Shown here: one piece after another, positions 11,920-23,740 of the stretch
Position numbering within the stretch: the stretch's first letter is position 1
Layout: each line of letters opens with the position of its first letter
Assembly: GCF_008831285.2 (NCBI RefSeq)
Contig: NC_045148.1
Span: 3,904,001 to 3,968,000, forward strand
Source: Nymphaea colorata
Taxonomy: Eukaryota > Streptophyta > Magnoliopsida > Nymphaeales > Nymphaeaceae
Length of the DNA stretch: 64,000 nucleotides
Reading direction: 5' to 3'
Notes under the pieces: model-generated
Seen by the model: only the letters and a program-made list of their open reading frames with translations
Database searches by the model: none
What the model was told of the DNA's origin: nothing
Program-made: the position numbers and the translations under genes

Positions 11920-13283
11920 CTGGTTCTCCTCTAATATTGTCTTTAACAGTCTCTCCACCTATTCCTCTCTCTCCCCTTGACTCACCAACACCAATCTCAT
12001 TTCATCTGACCATTTCCAGAGATGCCATCCATTTTCCTTTTATAGCAACAAGTCAATAAGATAAGAAACAAATACTAGCACATGATGCAGATAACATCTA
12101 ATTACAAAGAATGATAAGATGTAAGCAAATTGTTTGGTGAATTATGTGAACCTCCTTGTGAATTCCTATAGTGTAGCGGTTGGTGAATGTTTTATGTAGG
12201 TCTTTTGATGCTTGAACTTATGAATTCCTATGGTAGCTGCCAAGCAAAATTTGATTTCACTTTTTATTTTGTATAAGATTCTGAATTACATAAATCTTCT
12301 TCAACCAGCTTTTAATATTCCTTTGGAAAAAGGATATGCAAATCTCTTGCCATCTCTATGTTCAATTTTGATTTCCATTTTCAATGAGTTTACCTTGATT
12401 TTCATTACTAGTTATCTGGTCCTCCTCTAGTCTTGTGTTTAACAGTCTCTCCATCTATTCCTCTCTCTCCCCTTGACGCACCAACACCAATCTCATTTCA
12501 TTGTCACTGCTCATCTGATCATTTCCAGAGATGGCTTCCATTTTCCTTTTACAGGGAAACAAGTCAATAAGATGGGAAACAAATACTAGCACATGATGCC
12601 GATAACATCTAATTACAAAGAATGATAAGATGTAAGCAAATTGTTTGGTGAATTATGTGAACCTCCTTGTGAATTCCTATAGTGTAGCGGTTGGTGAATG
12701 TTTTATGTAGGTCTTTTGATGCTTGAACTTATGAATTCCTATGGTAGCTGCCAAGCAAAATTTGATTTCAATTTTTATTTTGTATAAGATTCTGAATTAC
12801 ATAAATCTTCTTCAACCAGCTTTTAATATTCCTTTGGAAAAAGGATATGCAAATCTCTTGCCATCTCTATGTTCAATTTTGATTTCCATTTTCAATTAGC
12901 TTACCTTCATTTTCATTACCAGTTATCTGGTCCTCCTCTAGTCTTGTCTTTAATAGTCTCTCCATCTATTCGTCTCTCTCCCCTTGACTCGCCAGCACCA
13001 ATCTCATTTCATTGTCACTGCTCAGCTGACCATTTCCAGAGATGGCATCCATTTTCCTTTTACAGGGCAACAAGTCAATAAGATGGGAAACAAATACTAG
13101 GACATGATGCAGGTAACATCTAATTGCAAAGAATGATAAGATGTAAGCAAATTGTTGGTGAATTATGTGAACCTGCTTGTGAATTCCTATAGTGTAGCAG
13201 CTGGTGAATGTTTTATGTAGGTCTTTTGATGCTTGAATTTATAAATTCCTATGGTAGCAGCCTAGCAAAATTTGATTTCACCA
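11920..13283. repeat. Remainder of the three-copy ~510-bp tandem array
   Basis: Unit 1 resumes at 11920 after the gypsy insertion and ends near 12256. Unit 2 is about 12257-12767 and unit 3 about 12768-13283. Units share GTTTGGTGAATTATGTGAAC, CTATAGTGTAGC and CAACCAGCTTTTAATATTCC and are about 95% alike by eye. No convincing reading frame runs through a unit. Confidence 0.85.
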
Positions 13284-14825
13284 GTCATCACTGCTACCAT
13301 AATCCTATATAGAGAGGTTTACAAATACTACTTAGTCTTATCTAGTTACCAATCCACTGGTAAAAGGCACATTCTAGTGCTCCATAACCCAATCCAAGAG
13401 TTGAGGGAGCCAATTCTACTTTTTGTTCATGCTTTCCTTCCTTCTACTCCTGTTATCAACAACTTTGAGGTCTATTAGGACCAGTTTTTCAAGTAGTAAA
13501 AGTTCCATTAGAAGTTGATATAGCAAGATATACTCTCATGATCAAGAAGAACCCTATGACGAGATTCAAATTTTCTTTAATAAAGAAAGAGTTCATGAAG
13601 GAAAATGGTTTAATAAATAAAAACATTTTCCACCTATTATTAGGATATGATAGATGGTCTAATTACCATACTCAATAACTAAATTTACCTTGGTGGCACA
13701 AAACCCAAATAAAGTGGCAACTTTATTGCAGAGAGAGAGAGTGTGTGTCATTGAACAAAACCAGGCAAGAGGTTGAGCAAATGGGATCACTAGGTGAGTG
13801 TATCTTCTAGTCTTACTATAAAATTAAAAAAAAAAAAGGAAAATGTTACAGATGACCACTGATGTTAGGGTGAATAACAGATCACCACCTAACATCTCAC
13901 TTTCTACAAATCACAACCCAATTCAGCAAAACTCTCAAAGAGCCACTTTGAATCACCACTGTTAATGTAACCATAGTTAAAACAAGGTTAGCATAGTATT
14001 TTGATAAACATAACCATGCAAAAAAGTTTCTCTAAATCACTGCCAAACTGGATGTCAAAAACTTGCAATCTGGGGGATGTCATATGGACATCGAACAGAG
14101 AGGCCATCTGATATCTTGAATCTAAAAGGCCATACAGCCATCGAATGGGGAGGCCATCTGAGAAGAGGAAGTACTGGAGAAGAACAAGAAGAGAGGTAGA
14201 CTCATTCTCATATCCTCTAAGAACATGTTTTTTTAATCTCTCTCTCTCTCTCTCTGTGTAGGATGAGGCTGTTGTAGAAGGTGGACATCCAAATGAGGCT
14301 CACCGACAACATCCATCATGGAATCAAGAATTGAAACTTCTACATGGAGCAACAGATAATTCAAAAGCAGAAGCTGCATGATTTTTGTCATAAGCCACAG
14401 AAATACGTACGTGAAACTTTGAAGGGTTATTATTGCTTTTAAGAATCCTTACTTCATTATTGTCCAGTTTATTTTCACAAATCTCATGTACAGGAAAATT
14501 CAAATGGTGCAAAATTTGTTGAAGAAACAAGAAAAAAGAAAATGAAAGATTGAAAAGCCTTTGCTTGAGCAACAAATTTTTTCACCCTTGATGTTTAATC
14601 TATTGACCTAGAGAGCATTGAGCGCTGCACAAATTTTGTTTCACTTCAAGAGGATATAGAGTCCCCAGTGAGGTAGCAGATTAATTAGTTAACAGATGGA
14701 AAAGTTTAGTGAGGGTAATTTGGAAATTTGACATTGACGTTAACATTTGCCGTCTGCTTCCATAGGTGACGTGGCTTCTTGAGAGTTTCAGTGAAAGGTT
14801 AAGAGGTGCCGAAATGAGCCTGCAG
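13284..14825. other. Intergenic region without a recognisable gene
   Basis: Contains a GA/GT run (about 13731-13748), a segment (13749-13830) paralogous to 15955-16250, and a CT microsatellite (14238-14257). It also has a weak inverted pair (CTCTCAAAGAGCCAC near 13936 against GTGGCTTCTTGAGAG near 14771). No exon or transposon domain could be read. Confidence 0.45.
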
Positions 14826-15760
14826 GAGGAGGCCTCCAATCTTTATTAGAAGAGGAAATGTACAAAAGATACAAAAAAACGCCTTTGTACAAAGGAGAAA
14901 ACCAATAAACACCCAAAAGAAGAGGCCGAAAGAATAAGCTAGCTAGACAGCTAAGGGGACCAGGCTACCCCAGAAAATTGGACTATTTAGCACCTAGAGT
15001 TAAGACTCTGCCAATTACGAAGAGACGCCATGCCCTTTTGAAGACTGTGGAGGGCAGCAATATACCCATCTACACAAAATTGCCAAGTACCCTCTGCAAC
15101 TAAATTGATCAATCAACGAGATATCTTGTGAACTCTATCATTTCGTGCACACCATAATCTCCAAATGATGGGGTGGAAGGAGATCCTCCAACATCGAGTC
15201 ATCCAGCCCACCTTGAAGCTATGAGCATACCACCTCCGCAAAGCGAGGGAGGCCGATCCGTACATCCTCCAATTGAAATGGAATTTACTTAGGATATGAC
15301 TCCAAACCAACTTAGCAAACTGACAAGAAAAGAGAAGGTGATCTTGAGTTTCCTCTTTTCTACAACAAAAGGCACACTACTGGTTAGCTAAGTGGATATC
15401 CCTCCGCTGAATTCTATCAGTGGTTTGGAGACTATTGATGCAAGCAAACCAAGTAAATCAACAAGCTCGCAGGTGGGCTTCATTATTCCAAACCCCAACA
15501 GCCCACAAGGCCCGCTGACCCTTATGCCGAAGTTCCTCCCAGAGATCGGAGGCTCTAATGTCCCGAGCAGATCTACCCTTCCAAAGAAGTTCATCCCTCC
15601 CTTCTCTAACCAAAGGTTGCTCAAGGCCCAACCTCTAATGACAGCTCGAGAAGATAGAGAAATGATAACATCAGATTGGAAGATCTCCCTGTTCGAATGC
15701 CTAAGGGAGCTCTCAAAGGAAAATCTCTCCAGCAGAAAAGCAAACAAATCAAGGGACAAA
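14826..15760 (-). pseudogene. L1-type LINE 3' fragment (RVT zinc-finger region)
   Basis: On the minus strand, at about 15300-15450, the motifs INSLQTTDRIQRR, then CAFCCRKEETQDHLLFSCQF and KLVWSHIL can be read. They continue into 15113-15310 with WRLWCARNDRVHK. This is the C-terminal CCHC-like zf-RVT segment that follows reverse transcriptase in plant L1 elements. At least one frameshift or stop interrupts it. RT itself is absent, so the copy is 5'-truncated, as LINEs usually are. The low-coordinate part (14826-15110) would be 3' UTR. Confidence 0.8.
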
Positions 15761-16027
15761 GTAAACTAATTGTATGGATTCAGATTCAGATCTAAAAGGT
15801 TAAAAGGTGTTGATCATCAAACATTGTGCATTTCAACTTTTTTTTTAAGCACATCCAATCCCAGCAAAGGCCAGGGAACCTAAATCCCCGGCCAAGTTCT
15901 CTAAGTCCATGGATGTGTCTTCATCATAAGATGAAGAAAAGGAAAAAAAAAAAACATTGAACATGGCCAGGCAAGAGGTGAAGTAGATGAGATCAATAGG
16001 TGAGCATCTTTGAGTTTTACTAGAAAG

Positions 16028-16219
16028 CAGGGCTGAGCCACATGTGGGCATGTTTGGGCAGTTGCCCACACAGACTCAAAAAAACTGCTTAAAGCTGTTT
16101 GCGTAGTTTATGCTAATGCCCCTTAATCATTTATTTTTTATATATGATGTCCCTTGATGGGTCTCTAATTTTTGAATTTATTGCCGCTAAGCCAAAAATT
16201 TCTAACTCGGCCTCTACTG
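16028..16219. mobile_element. Small hAT-like MITE, about 190 bp
   Basis: Starts CAGGGCTGAGCCAC and ends close to CTCGGCCTCTA(CTG), an imperfect inverted match. Its left end resembles the right end of the 5442-6454 element (TGGGCAG..GCCCACAC). The flanks are CTAGAAAG and CTGTAAAG, an 8-bp duplication with mismatches. The related locus at 13749-13830 lacks the insert, which supports the boundaries. Confidence 0.6.
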
Positions 16220-16490
16220 TAAAGTTAAAAAAAAATCATTAAAGAAAAAAAGAAAAATGAGCAATATGTAGGGCGTATGTTTCATATTACTTTCGTGACG
16301 TGAAAGTTCAGTTTTTCAGCTTAAAAGACCCTCAATTTCGTTATTGGTGCTTCCTGAAGAGTTTCGTAATGAGGACAAAATAATTTTTTTTATGGGCTGC
16401 CATCTTTCACCATGCATTCAAGGATATGAAGATGATTCCTGCTGAAGCAGGGGTGGAGTTAAGTGGGGTTGCCATCTTCACCATGCATTC

Positions 16491-16905
16491 AACATGCTAT
16501 TTATTTTTCATAAACATGATAGGCACTTTGATTGTCTTGTTCATCAAGGAACTTGACGACTATTGTCGAACATTCTAGAGGTGGAGAGTTTCATGTCTTT
16601 TAATAACGGCGGCTGATCAATAAGTGCATTTGTTGTTTTAGAATATTGAATTCTTCTGAAATAGCTTGTATCTCATGAATGGGCAGTGTAGACACCAAAA
16701 AGGAAAACAAATCAAGCATAAAACTAAGATGTGGATAGCATTATTTGCTAGGGAACAGTGTTTAAAAACTCATTGAGTCAACTCATTGTCTCAGCCCTCC
16801 ACCTGGTCAACTCATTAAGGGGACTCGTTTTTTGTTGAAATTTGGCGTGGCTCAGCCTGACTCAAACATGGGTTAGGTTAACTCATGGAGGTACTTGGTG
16901 TGATG
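16491..16905. repeat. Dispersed direct repeat, copy 1
   Basis: Begins CATGCTATTTATTTTTCATA and matches 17216-17650 at about 90% by eye. It ends inside a fragment of the AAACTCATTGAGTCAACTC inverted-repeat family. Confidence 0.8.
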
Positions 16906-17215
16906 GCCAGTTGCTTAGTCATGGTTTTAATAACGAAATACACTTTTTTGCAATGTTTTTTAGTGACACAAAATTTTTAAAAAATTGCCATACAGTCACA
17001 GAGGTTGCCAATTAATTCCAATTTTTCTATATAGCTCTATGCACACACTAGTATCTACCCTGATTCAAATTTAGCTTCTTAATGTAGTTATCTTGAGTAT
17101 GATTTTTATGTGTTTAGCTTATGGAAAGTTGAACTATTGTGGCTCCTAGGACATTGCAAAGTATCTATATTCTAAAAGGAGAGGTCTTTAACATCTCTAC
17201 ACTTTCAAAGCTTAC

Positions 17216-17650
17216 TACATGCTATTTATTTTTCATAAACATGAAAGGCACTTTGATTGTCTTTTTCATCAAGGAACTTCGCAACTATTGTCGAACATTC
17301 TAGTGGTGGAGAGTTTCATGTCTTATACTAACCATGGCTGATCAATAAGTGCATTTGTTGTTTTTAGATAAAATGATAGTAATTTGAATTCTTTTGAAAT
17401 AGCATGTATCTCATGAATTGGCAGTGTTGAGACCAAACGGGAAAACAAATCAAGCATAAAACTAAGATGTGGATAGCATTATTATTTGCTAGGGATCAAT
17501 GTTTAAAAACTCACTGAGTCAATTCATTGTTCAGCCCTCCACCTGGTCGACTCAGTAAGGGGCCTCTTCTTTAAGGTTGAAATTTTGCATGACTCAGCCT
17601 TACTCAGCCATGGGTTAGGCTAACTCATGCAGATACTTGGTTTGACTTGG
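17216..17650. repeat. Dispersed direct repeat, copy 2
   Basis: Second copy of the 16491-16905 sequence, about 725 bp downstream. Here the inverted-repeat element that begins near 17500 is complete rather than truncated. Confidence 0.8.
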
Positions 17651-18346
17651 CCAAAACTCATTTAACTTGATCCAGTCTAGTGATAAACTTTGCATTTTGT
17701 AACGAAGTGATTTGTTTACTAATTAACTACATAATTACTTCCTTTTTGCAATGAATTTCTAACTTTTTGAAATACAAGAATTTAAAATTATTGTTCATTT
17801 ATTAAATTTTCATATTACATATGAAAAATTAAAGCTAATTAGGCTTAATTTCATGTATATTGGTGCATTTATTTCATTTTTTAGGACACTAGACTCTTCA
17901 CTTTTGGATTTTTGGTTTTACGTAATATTAACTAATGTGCATGTTGAGTTTGTTAACCATTAGATAGTTGTAAATGTTGAATATATTGATATTTGTGTTT
18001 TATTATTATTGACTTTTTTTTTATATATTATTAGCAATTATATAGTTTTTTGGAAAGATGGTGTTATAGAGTAGGAATACCAGCTTAATTGTGCAACTTC
18101 TTGTTACCAAATGAGAATGTTTAACTCAGTTATTACTTGATATTAGATTAGCTTATTTCTTAGTTATACATGTATTCATATCATTTTACAAACTTTTCAA
18201 TGTTTAAATAACAAGTAATATATTATTTTTTCTTTAAAAAAACAATAGCTAACAAAACCCAGCCCAAGTCACCCAGTTGACCAACTAAGTCATGAGTCAA
18301 CAATGAATGAGTTGAGTTCCGAGTCAATGAGTTTTAAAAATATTGC
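17500..18346. mobile_element. TIR element of the TTTAAAAACTC family
   Basis: The left end TTTAAAAACTCACTGAGTCA and the right end (reverse complement of GAGTCAATGAGTTTTAAAAA) form a degenerate inverted repeat of about 30 bp. Subterminal sequence is rich in GACTCA/TGAGTC steps. It shows no transposase. Partial relatives lie at 16770-16908 and 57780-57929. A target duplication could not be fixed, so the superfamily is open. Confidence 0.6.
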
Positions 18347-18649
18347 TTGGGAGGATAATATAGTCATCAATGAAAGACTCAAGTGCTCATGTTGACATTG
18401 TTGCAATTGTGTATGTTAGAGGATGAAAGTTGCAATAGAGCACATGAAGTGAAGAAGATTGTCATATATTTATATCTCACCTATTAGGAAATAGATGCAC
18501 GCCTAGATAACTGCATGTTGTATTGGAAGGATCCTATTAACAAAGATTCATGTGATATCTATACAATCAACATAGAAAGTAAATGAAAGCAACATGGGTG
18601 CCACTAAAAGTTTATCATCTATAAAAAAAATAATAATCTATAAAGATGT

Positions 18650-20270
18650 TGCAAATTATCCTTTAATACCATGAGTTAAGTTGTCATGTTTTCTAAGATG
18701 GCCTAGTACATGAGATGGCATGATGAGTGTGGAAGCAGGGATGAAATTTTAAGCATCCTATAAATCATTGGCTTGGAAGTCGTTTGATGAGTAACATCAG
18801 TTGTTAGCTTTTGATTTGCCAAGATATTGGACTAGCGAGTAATAGTGTTAATCCATATTGGACATTGATTAGCACTTATAGTGTATGGCTAGTTCCAGTT
18901 TCCCCTTACAATTTGTCTATGAGGATGAATATGAAATAACCTTACATAATTTTGTCTTTATTTACATCTGGATGAACATCTCCTAAGATGAAGATTGTTG
19001 TATAATTATAAACAGTATATGAACTAAAGATATTGTGGAACATTAGGTATAAATTTTAAATGAAATCAGCCTAGCCTTATTATGGAGAATAAATGATTTT
19101 CTAGCATACATCTTATCATGACAAAGAAAATTAATGTGTTCTATTTGTCACAAAGACAAACATTTATGTTGATTGAAGCATAGTAAGGGAGATGTGACCG
19201 GAGTCATATTGTTGCTTGCCATATAACCAAAGATTTGAAGTGGATGCACAATCATTTAAAGGTAGTATTGAGCTAAGATATATTTCTATCCCCCTTACAG
19301 GCTTAGGTACCTTTCATAATGTAGAAGAAAATGCCTTCAATATAGATGAAAGAAAAAAAAATTGATTTACTGTATTAAGAACATAGATCATGACAACACA
19401 TGCGTAGATTTGAAAAGGATGGGAATACGACATGTGCTTCAGTCGTTAAAATATGAGGAGACACATAAAATAGTGTTTCCCACCTGCATGTTTTAGTATG
19501 GAAAAACATGGAAGCATATGTTCTGCAAGGTATTGAAATACATTAAAGTGCCTTATGGCTATTCATTAAATGTTTCAAGGTGAGTATTTGTTAAACATCG
19601 CAAAGCTTTAGGACACAAAAACCATACCTTGCTTGTACCAGTGCATCAATGTTTGCTATTGTCATTGAGAAATTGTTTGCCAAAAAGTATTTGTGTAGTG
19701 ATAATCAAGTTGTACCGGTTTGTTAAAAGAACTATGTTCAAGAGTTGGAAATAAAGCTAGTCTCAAAAGCTTGTAAGAGTACTATCACTTGTAGTATGCT
19801 ATTTGGAAAGGACATTTCCACCTTCATCTTTTAATATTATGGTGCACCTACCATTCATTTGGCACATGAGACAAGGCTAGGTGCACTAGTACACAATACC
19901 CTACTAAAAGGCATGTGACAATTGCTTAAATGAGTAACATGATATTGTTCATTGTAAATTTTTTTAATGATTCGTCTTATGGGTTGTATTTTTGTGCACT
20001 TACTCAAGTTAAAATTTTATACACACAACAAAAGTCAACTAGAAGACTCTAGTAAAAAGGATGTTTGGCTGAAAATTTTCCTATATTTTGTTCAAGACAT
20101 TGGATTACGTTAATACAAAATTTGATCATGATGGACAAAATTATGGTGAACTTGATTATAATTTGTTGAAAAAGAACAGACATGAGGAAAATGGAGATGT
20201 TCGCACTTGATAACATGACCTTAAAATAAGCACACACCTATGTGCCATTCAACCATGAGTTGATGGCACA
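18650..20270 (+). pseudogene. CACTA (En/Spm) TNP2-type transposase remnant
   Basis: Read on the + strand across several frames, a series of TNP2 blocks appears in order. At about 18830-18990 are GLASNSVNPYWTLISTYS, then VPVSPYNL and FTSG-TSPKM. At about 19400-19570 are CVDLKRMGIRHVLQSL and KVLKYIKVPYGYSLNVSR. At about 19630-19700 is HQCLLLSLRNCLPKSICV, and at about 19800-19860 is LERTFPPSSFNIMVHLPF. A final CLAENFPIFCSRHW is at about 20070. These correspond to the transposase core and the DUF4218 domain known from plant CACTA elements. Many stops and indels show it is dead. I did not find CACTA termini. Confidence 0.82.
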
Positions 20271-21189
20271 TTTTTAAGTAAGATCATTATTTGTATTTAT
20301 TTAATTTTAATAATGCTAAGATTTTTGTTTTTAATCTTATGTATATGTGTTTTTTAGAAAGTAATTTCACGTTGAAGGCCTTGCAACATTGGATAATTTT
20401 ACGAGGACATGTCTCTTGATTGGTTTAAGAAATCATCAATTGTCCTTAAAAGTATTCATATCCTTGTATATTATAGAAAATTGTGATATATATGCTCTGA
20501 ATAATTGAAGTTTATTTGTTTATGTGGTATATTTGTCAATTTCATGAAACAGGTGTTATCACAAATACTTCAAAAATTAGCAAGAAAGTGCAAAGCAGTG
20601 GTGGGGATATATGACTGTCCACAGCAACCCATCAAAAGTTTCATTTTAAAAATTCAGAATTACATTTTGAAGACATAAAAATTACATGGGGTTCTCAAAC
20701 CTGGGCTGGTGACTCGAATGCCCCTCAACCAAAAAATCCTGGCTCCGCCACACCATGGTTTCAAATGAAAATAGATTCTGGTTGCATGCTCAACGTAACG
20801 AATTTTGGAATTCCAAAACAACATTAGATGTTCAAGATTGTTGCTAAGCTGGACATAATATTTTGTTTCTTTTGTTTGAGTAATGGGTTCGAAGTATTGT
20901 TCACATTTGTGCCAAAGGACACCTACTTATTCTGCAGGCTAAGTCTCTTTTGTCCTTCTTGATTGGCTTCATTCTTGCCATCATTTTCTACATGCAACTA
21001 TTCTTTTTTGATATCCTATTATAGTTCTTTCAGCCAGGCACATCTTTTACCTGTTGTATAGGTATCAAACACTGGACAACTACATACCCAGTCTCCAATT
21101 TAACCTCTGCAAACTGGACTGTAGTATACATGTTGGTAGCAGAGCTAGAAATTTTGAGTTAAGGTGCCCTAATTCAAAAAAATCTTACT
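20271..21189. other. No recognisable gene
   Basis: AT-rich sequence between the CACTA remnant and the copia LTR. A segment at about 20596-20752 starts CAGTGGTGGGG and ends CTCCGCCAC, resembling the termini of the hAT element at 5442-6454, but no target duplication is visible. Confidence 0.4.
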
Positions 21190-21482
21190 TAAAGAGTTTG
21201 TGGAATGGAGGAGGAAGAAGAATGCTTTTTCTTCCAAAAAATGATGACAAAGCTACAGGTCTATATAGAAGCCTGTACAAAAGTTGTTACACAAGACTCC
21301 CATGCGTGCAAGGTATATCGTACATTACTTAATTTGTTAAAATATCAACAAATCACATTCCTTTCTTTATACGAACTAATCACAACACCTGCCCTTTGTT
21401 GCATCCTCTACCTTCCTGCAATGATAAAATCCTCATTACTCAACCAGCTCGTTTGTCGCCAACTTGGCATCACCAACGATCA
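21190..21482 (-). repeat. 3' LTR of the 21-27 kb copia element
   Basis: Matches 27278-27426 for its first ~150 bp. Its remaining part matches 48600-48780. It ends ..ACGATCA next to the RNase H reading frame. Confidence 0.75.
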
Positions 21483-21960
21483 AATATGACTCTTGGCATT
21501 ATCTCCACTTAGACTGGATTGGGAATTTGAATGTAGTTCGAGTTTGTTTCTAAGGTAAATAAATTGTGCGCACCCCAAGGGCTTTGTGAAAACATTTGCT
21601 ACTTGTTCAGAGGATGGTATATGCCTTGTCCCTAGAAGTCGTGCAGCCACTTGTTCACAAACATAGTGATAATCAAACTCAATATGTTTGGAATGATTAT
21701 GATGAACCGGGATGATCATCATATGCAACACCGATAGGTTATCACAATACAGCACAAGCATACGGAGTGCATCCACACCAACATCCCTTAGTATATGGGA
21801 TATCCACCTCATTTCTGTAGAGATCGAGACTAAAGCTTGATACTCCTTTTTTGAGCTTGACTGGGCCACAGTCTGATGCTTTTTGGTACACATGTTGGTC
21901 CAAGAAAAATGCAGTATCTAGTCGTGGTGCACCATGTTCTTGGGCCTCTCCAATCCGCAT
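21483..21960 (-). pseudogene. Copia RNase H fragment
   Basis: The minus-strand frame 21480-21893 reads as the copia-type RNase H: SSSKKEYQALVSISTEM, YCDNLSVLHM, the HSKHIEFDYHYVCEQV block and SSEQVANVFTKPL. In a shifted frame the upstream part continues to about 21960 with a TTRYCIFLG segment. It is separated from RT by the hAT insertion and by a short inverted duplication at 21964-22060. Confidence 0.88.
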
Positions 21961-21963
21961 TGG

Positions 21964-22060
21964 AAAATCCTTAGAAACAAACTCGAACTACATTCGAATT
22001 CCCAATCCAATCTAAGTGGAGATTGATTGGGAATTTGAATGTAGTTCGAGTTTGTTTCTC
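21964..22060. repeat. Hairpin-forming duplication of an RNase H segment
   Basis: Positions 21964-22023 are an inverted copy of 21500-21559 (about 54 bp aligned with two differences: core CTTAGAAACAAACTCGAACT). Positions 22025-22060 are again in the original orientation. The last two form a snap-back arm pair of about 35 bp around a 12-15 base loop. Confidence 0.9.
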
Positions 22061-22510
22061 TCCAATCAAATAAACAGCAAATTTGTAGCTTGGATCTGAA
22101 TGCCAAAGTGTAATGTACCTTTTACATGTCTAAGTATTATATTAACTAGTTGGAAGTGGAAGTATGCAAGCGACTGTGTACGTTGGCAAACAAAGTTCAC
22201 ATTGTATACTAGGATGGCCGAGTGAAGGTCAAATTCCAACAAGGTGTATCATATGGTGAATCACCTTGGGTGTGCTTACGCCTGAACATGAGCTGAGTCG
22301 AGCTTGAGTTGAGGCAGCTCGAGATTGCCTCGACAACTAAAATACTGAGCTCAAGCTTCGCTCGAGCTCTAATCGAGCTCAGAAATTATGCTCTAGCTCA
22401 ACCTGATAATATATCGAGGAGCTTGACTCGGCTCATAAAGCTCGCTGACACCACCACTAAACCCAAAAATTTAATGGCTTTTCAGTTCCCAGGTATCAAG
22501 TTTTTATTTA

Positions 22511-23250
22511 GGGCCCGTTTGATGGCCTAGAAATATCCTGTAGCGGAGGAGAAAAAATTCAAACTTTTAAATTTTTTCTCATTCCATCAAACATGGAATT
22601 AAATTTTTTACCGTTAAATTCGAAATCGGAAATTTTTTTCTGGAAATATGTTTCCACTGCGAGAGGTGGAAACATATTTCCAGAAATTTTTTGGAATTTT
22701 TAATGTAACTTCTCATTATGATTTCAGCTGCGTCGAAAGCTTCAGCTAGACCTTCTTTTGAGCATGCTGGTTTGGGATCTGAGTTTTATTATTTTGAACA
22801 TGAAAATTGGCACTTGATTATGGCATTCTCAGTAGTCAGTAAATATGAGTTTGATAATGGAGCTCTTGCTTAGTAATCTGGAGTTTCTTGGTGGATGGTT
22901 TATTATTTAGCCGTGTGTTGAATAACTAGTAGTTGATCTTCATGTTCATTGCATCGTTGGTCGTGGTTTGGTAGATGGTTTATTATTTAGCCGTGTGTTT
23001 AAGAAACTATATCAAAAGATTATGTAAATCTGGAAATATGTTTCCTTATTATCAAACTAAGAAATAATTTTCTAGAAATCTGGAAATATATTTTTTTATC
23101 ATCAAACACGAAAATATATTTATGAAAATATATTTCTCAGTCATCACACACAAATCAAAATGGGAATAAAAAAGATTTTTCCCATTCCAAAAAAAATATA
23201 TTTCCAAAAATATATTTCTAAGTCCAAATTTTCAAGCCATCAAACGGCCC
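22511..23250. mobile_element. Nested TIR element (GGGCCCGTTTGATGGC family)
   Basis: The left end GGGCCCGTTTGATGGC matches the inverted right end GCCATCAAACGGCCC. The interior is rich in GGAAATAT(G/A)TTTCC-like palindromic pieces. No clear target duplication was found. It sits inside the 22277-23992 hAT element. Confidence 0.75.
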
Positions 23251-23291
23251 TTGTAGACATTTTCTCAGTAATAAATGCAAGACAGTAACCT

Positions 23292-23651
23292 ATCACAAAT
23301 GATATGATGGGATTTTTGTACGAGTGGCAGGAGAAAAGCCACTCTTTAAAATATTTTATAAAAGTTAATTAGCGGGTGGGAGAAGAAAAGACTTCCCCTA
23401 ACAAGATGAGCTTTTAATGATAAAAAAAGTAAGCCAAATCACAAGATGATACGATGGGATTTTTTTTGTACGAGTGGCAGGAGAAAAGCCACCTCTTTAA
23501 CATATTTGTGTTGTAAAAGTTAATTCGGGGTGGGAGGAGAAAAGGCTTCTCTTAAAAAACGTGATTTTAATGATAAAAAAAAAAAGTAAACTTGGGTTAT
23601 TATCTATGTGAAGAGAAAGAGAGAGAGGCAAAGGCGGCTGAAAAAAGCTTG

Positions 23652-23682
<31 letters not shown>

Positions 23683-23740
23683 AACTTGGCTTATCGCTGT
23701 ACATGAAGCGAAAGAGAAAAAGAGATACAGACGGCTGAAA
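23292..23740. repeat. Two successive local tandem duplications
   Basis: A ~147-bp duplication (23292-23438 and 23439-23587) shares GTACGAGTGGCAGGAGAAAA. It is followed by a ~93-bp duplication with GAAAGAGA and GGCTGAAAA. An (AAT)n run lies at 23652-23672. Confidence 0.85.

Noticed and set aside
13272-13478. 68-residue plus-strand frame after the 510-bp array
   Set aside because: No motif, no splice context and no relative elsewhere in the window.
13936-14790. Inverted pair CTCTCAAAGAGCCAC / GTGGCTTCTTGAGAG as a possible transposon
   Set aside because: The match is short and imperfect, and no flanking duplication is seen.
15392-15769. 125-residue plus-strand frame
   Set aside because: Antisense to the LINE zf-RVT segment, which gives motif-level matches on the minus strand.
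20596-20752. Possible small hAT MITE (CAGTGGTGGGG..CTCCGCCAC)
   Set aside because: The ends resemble the 5442-6454 element, but no 8-bp duplication could be found, so it is noted only as a resemblance.
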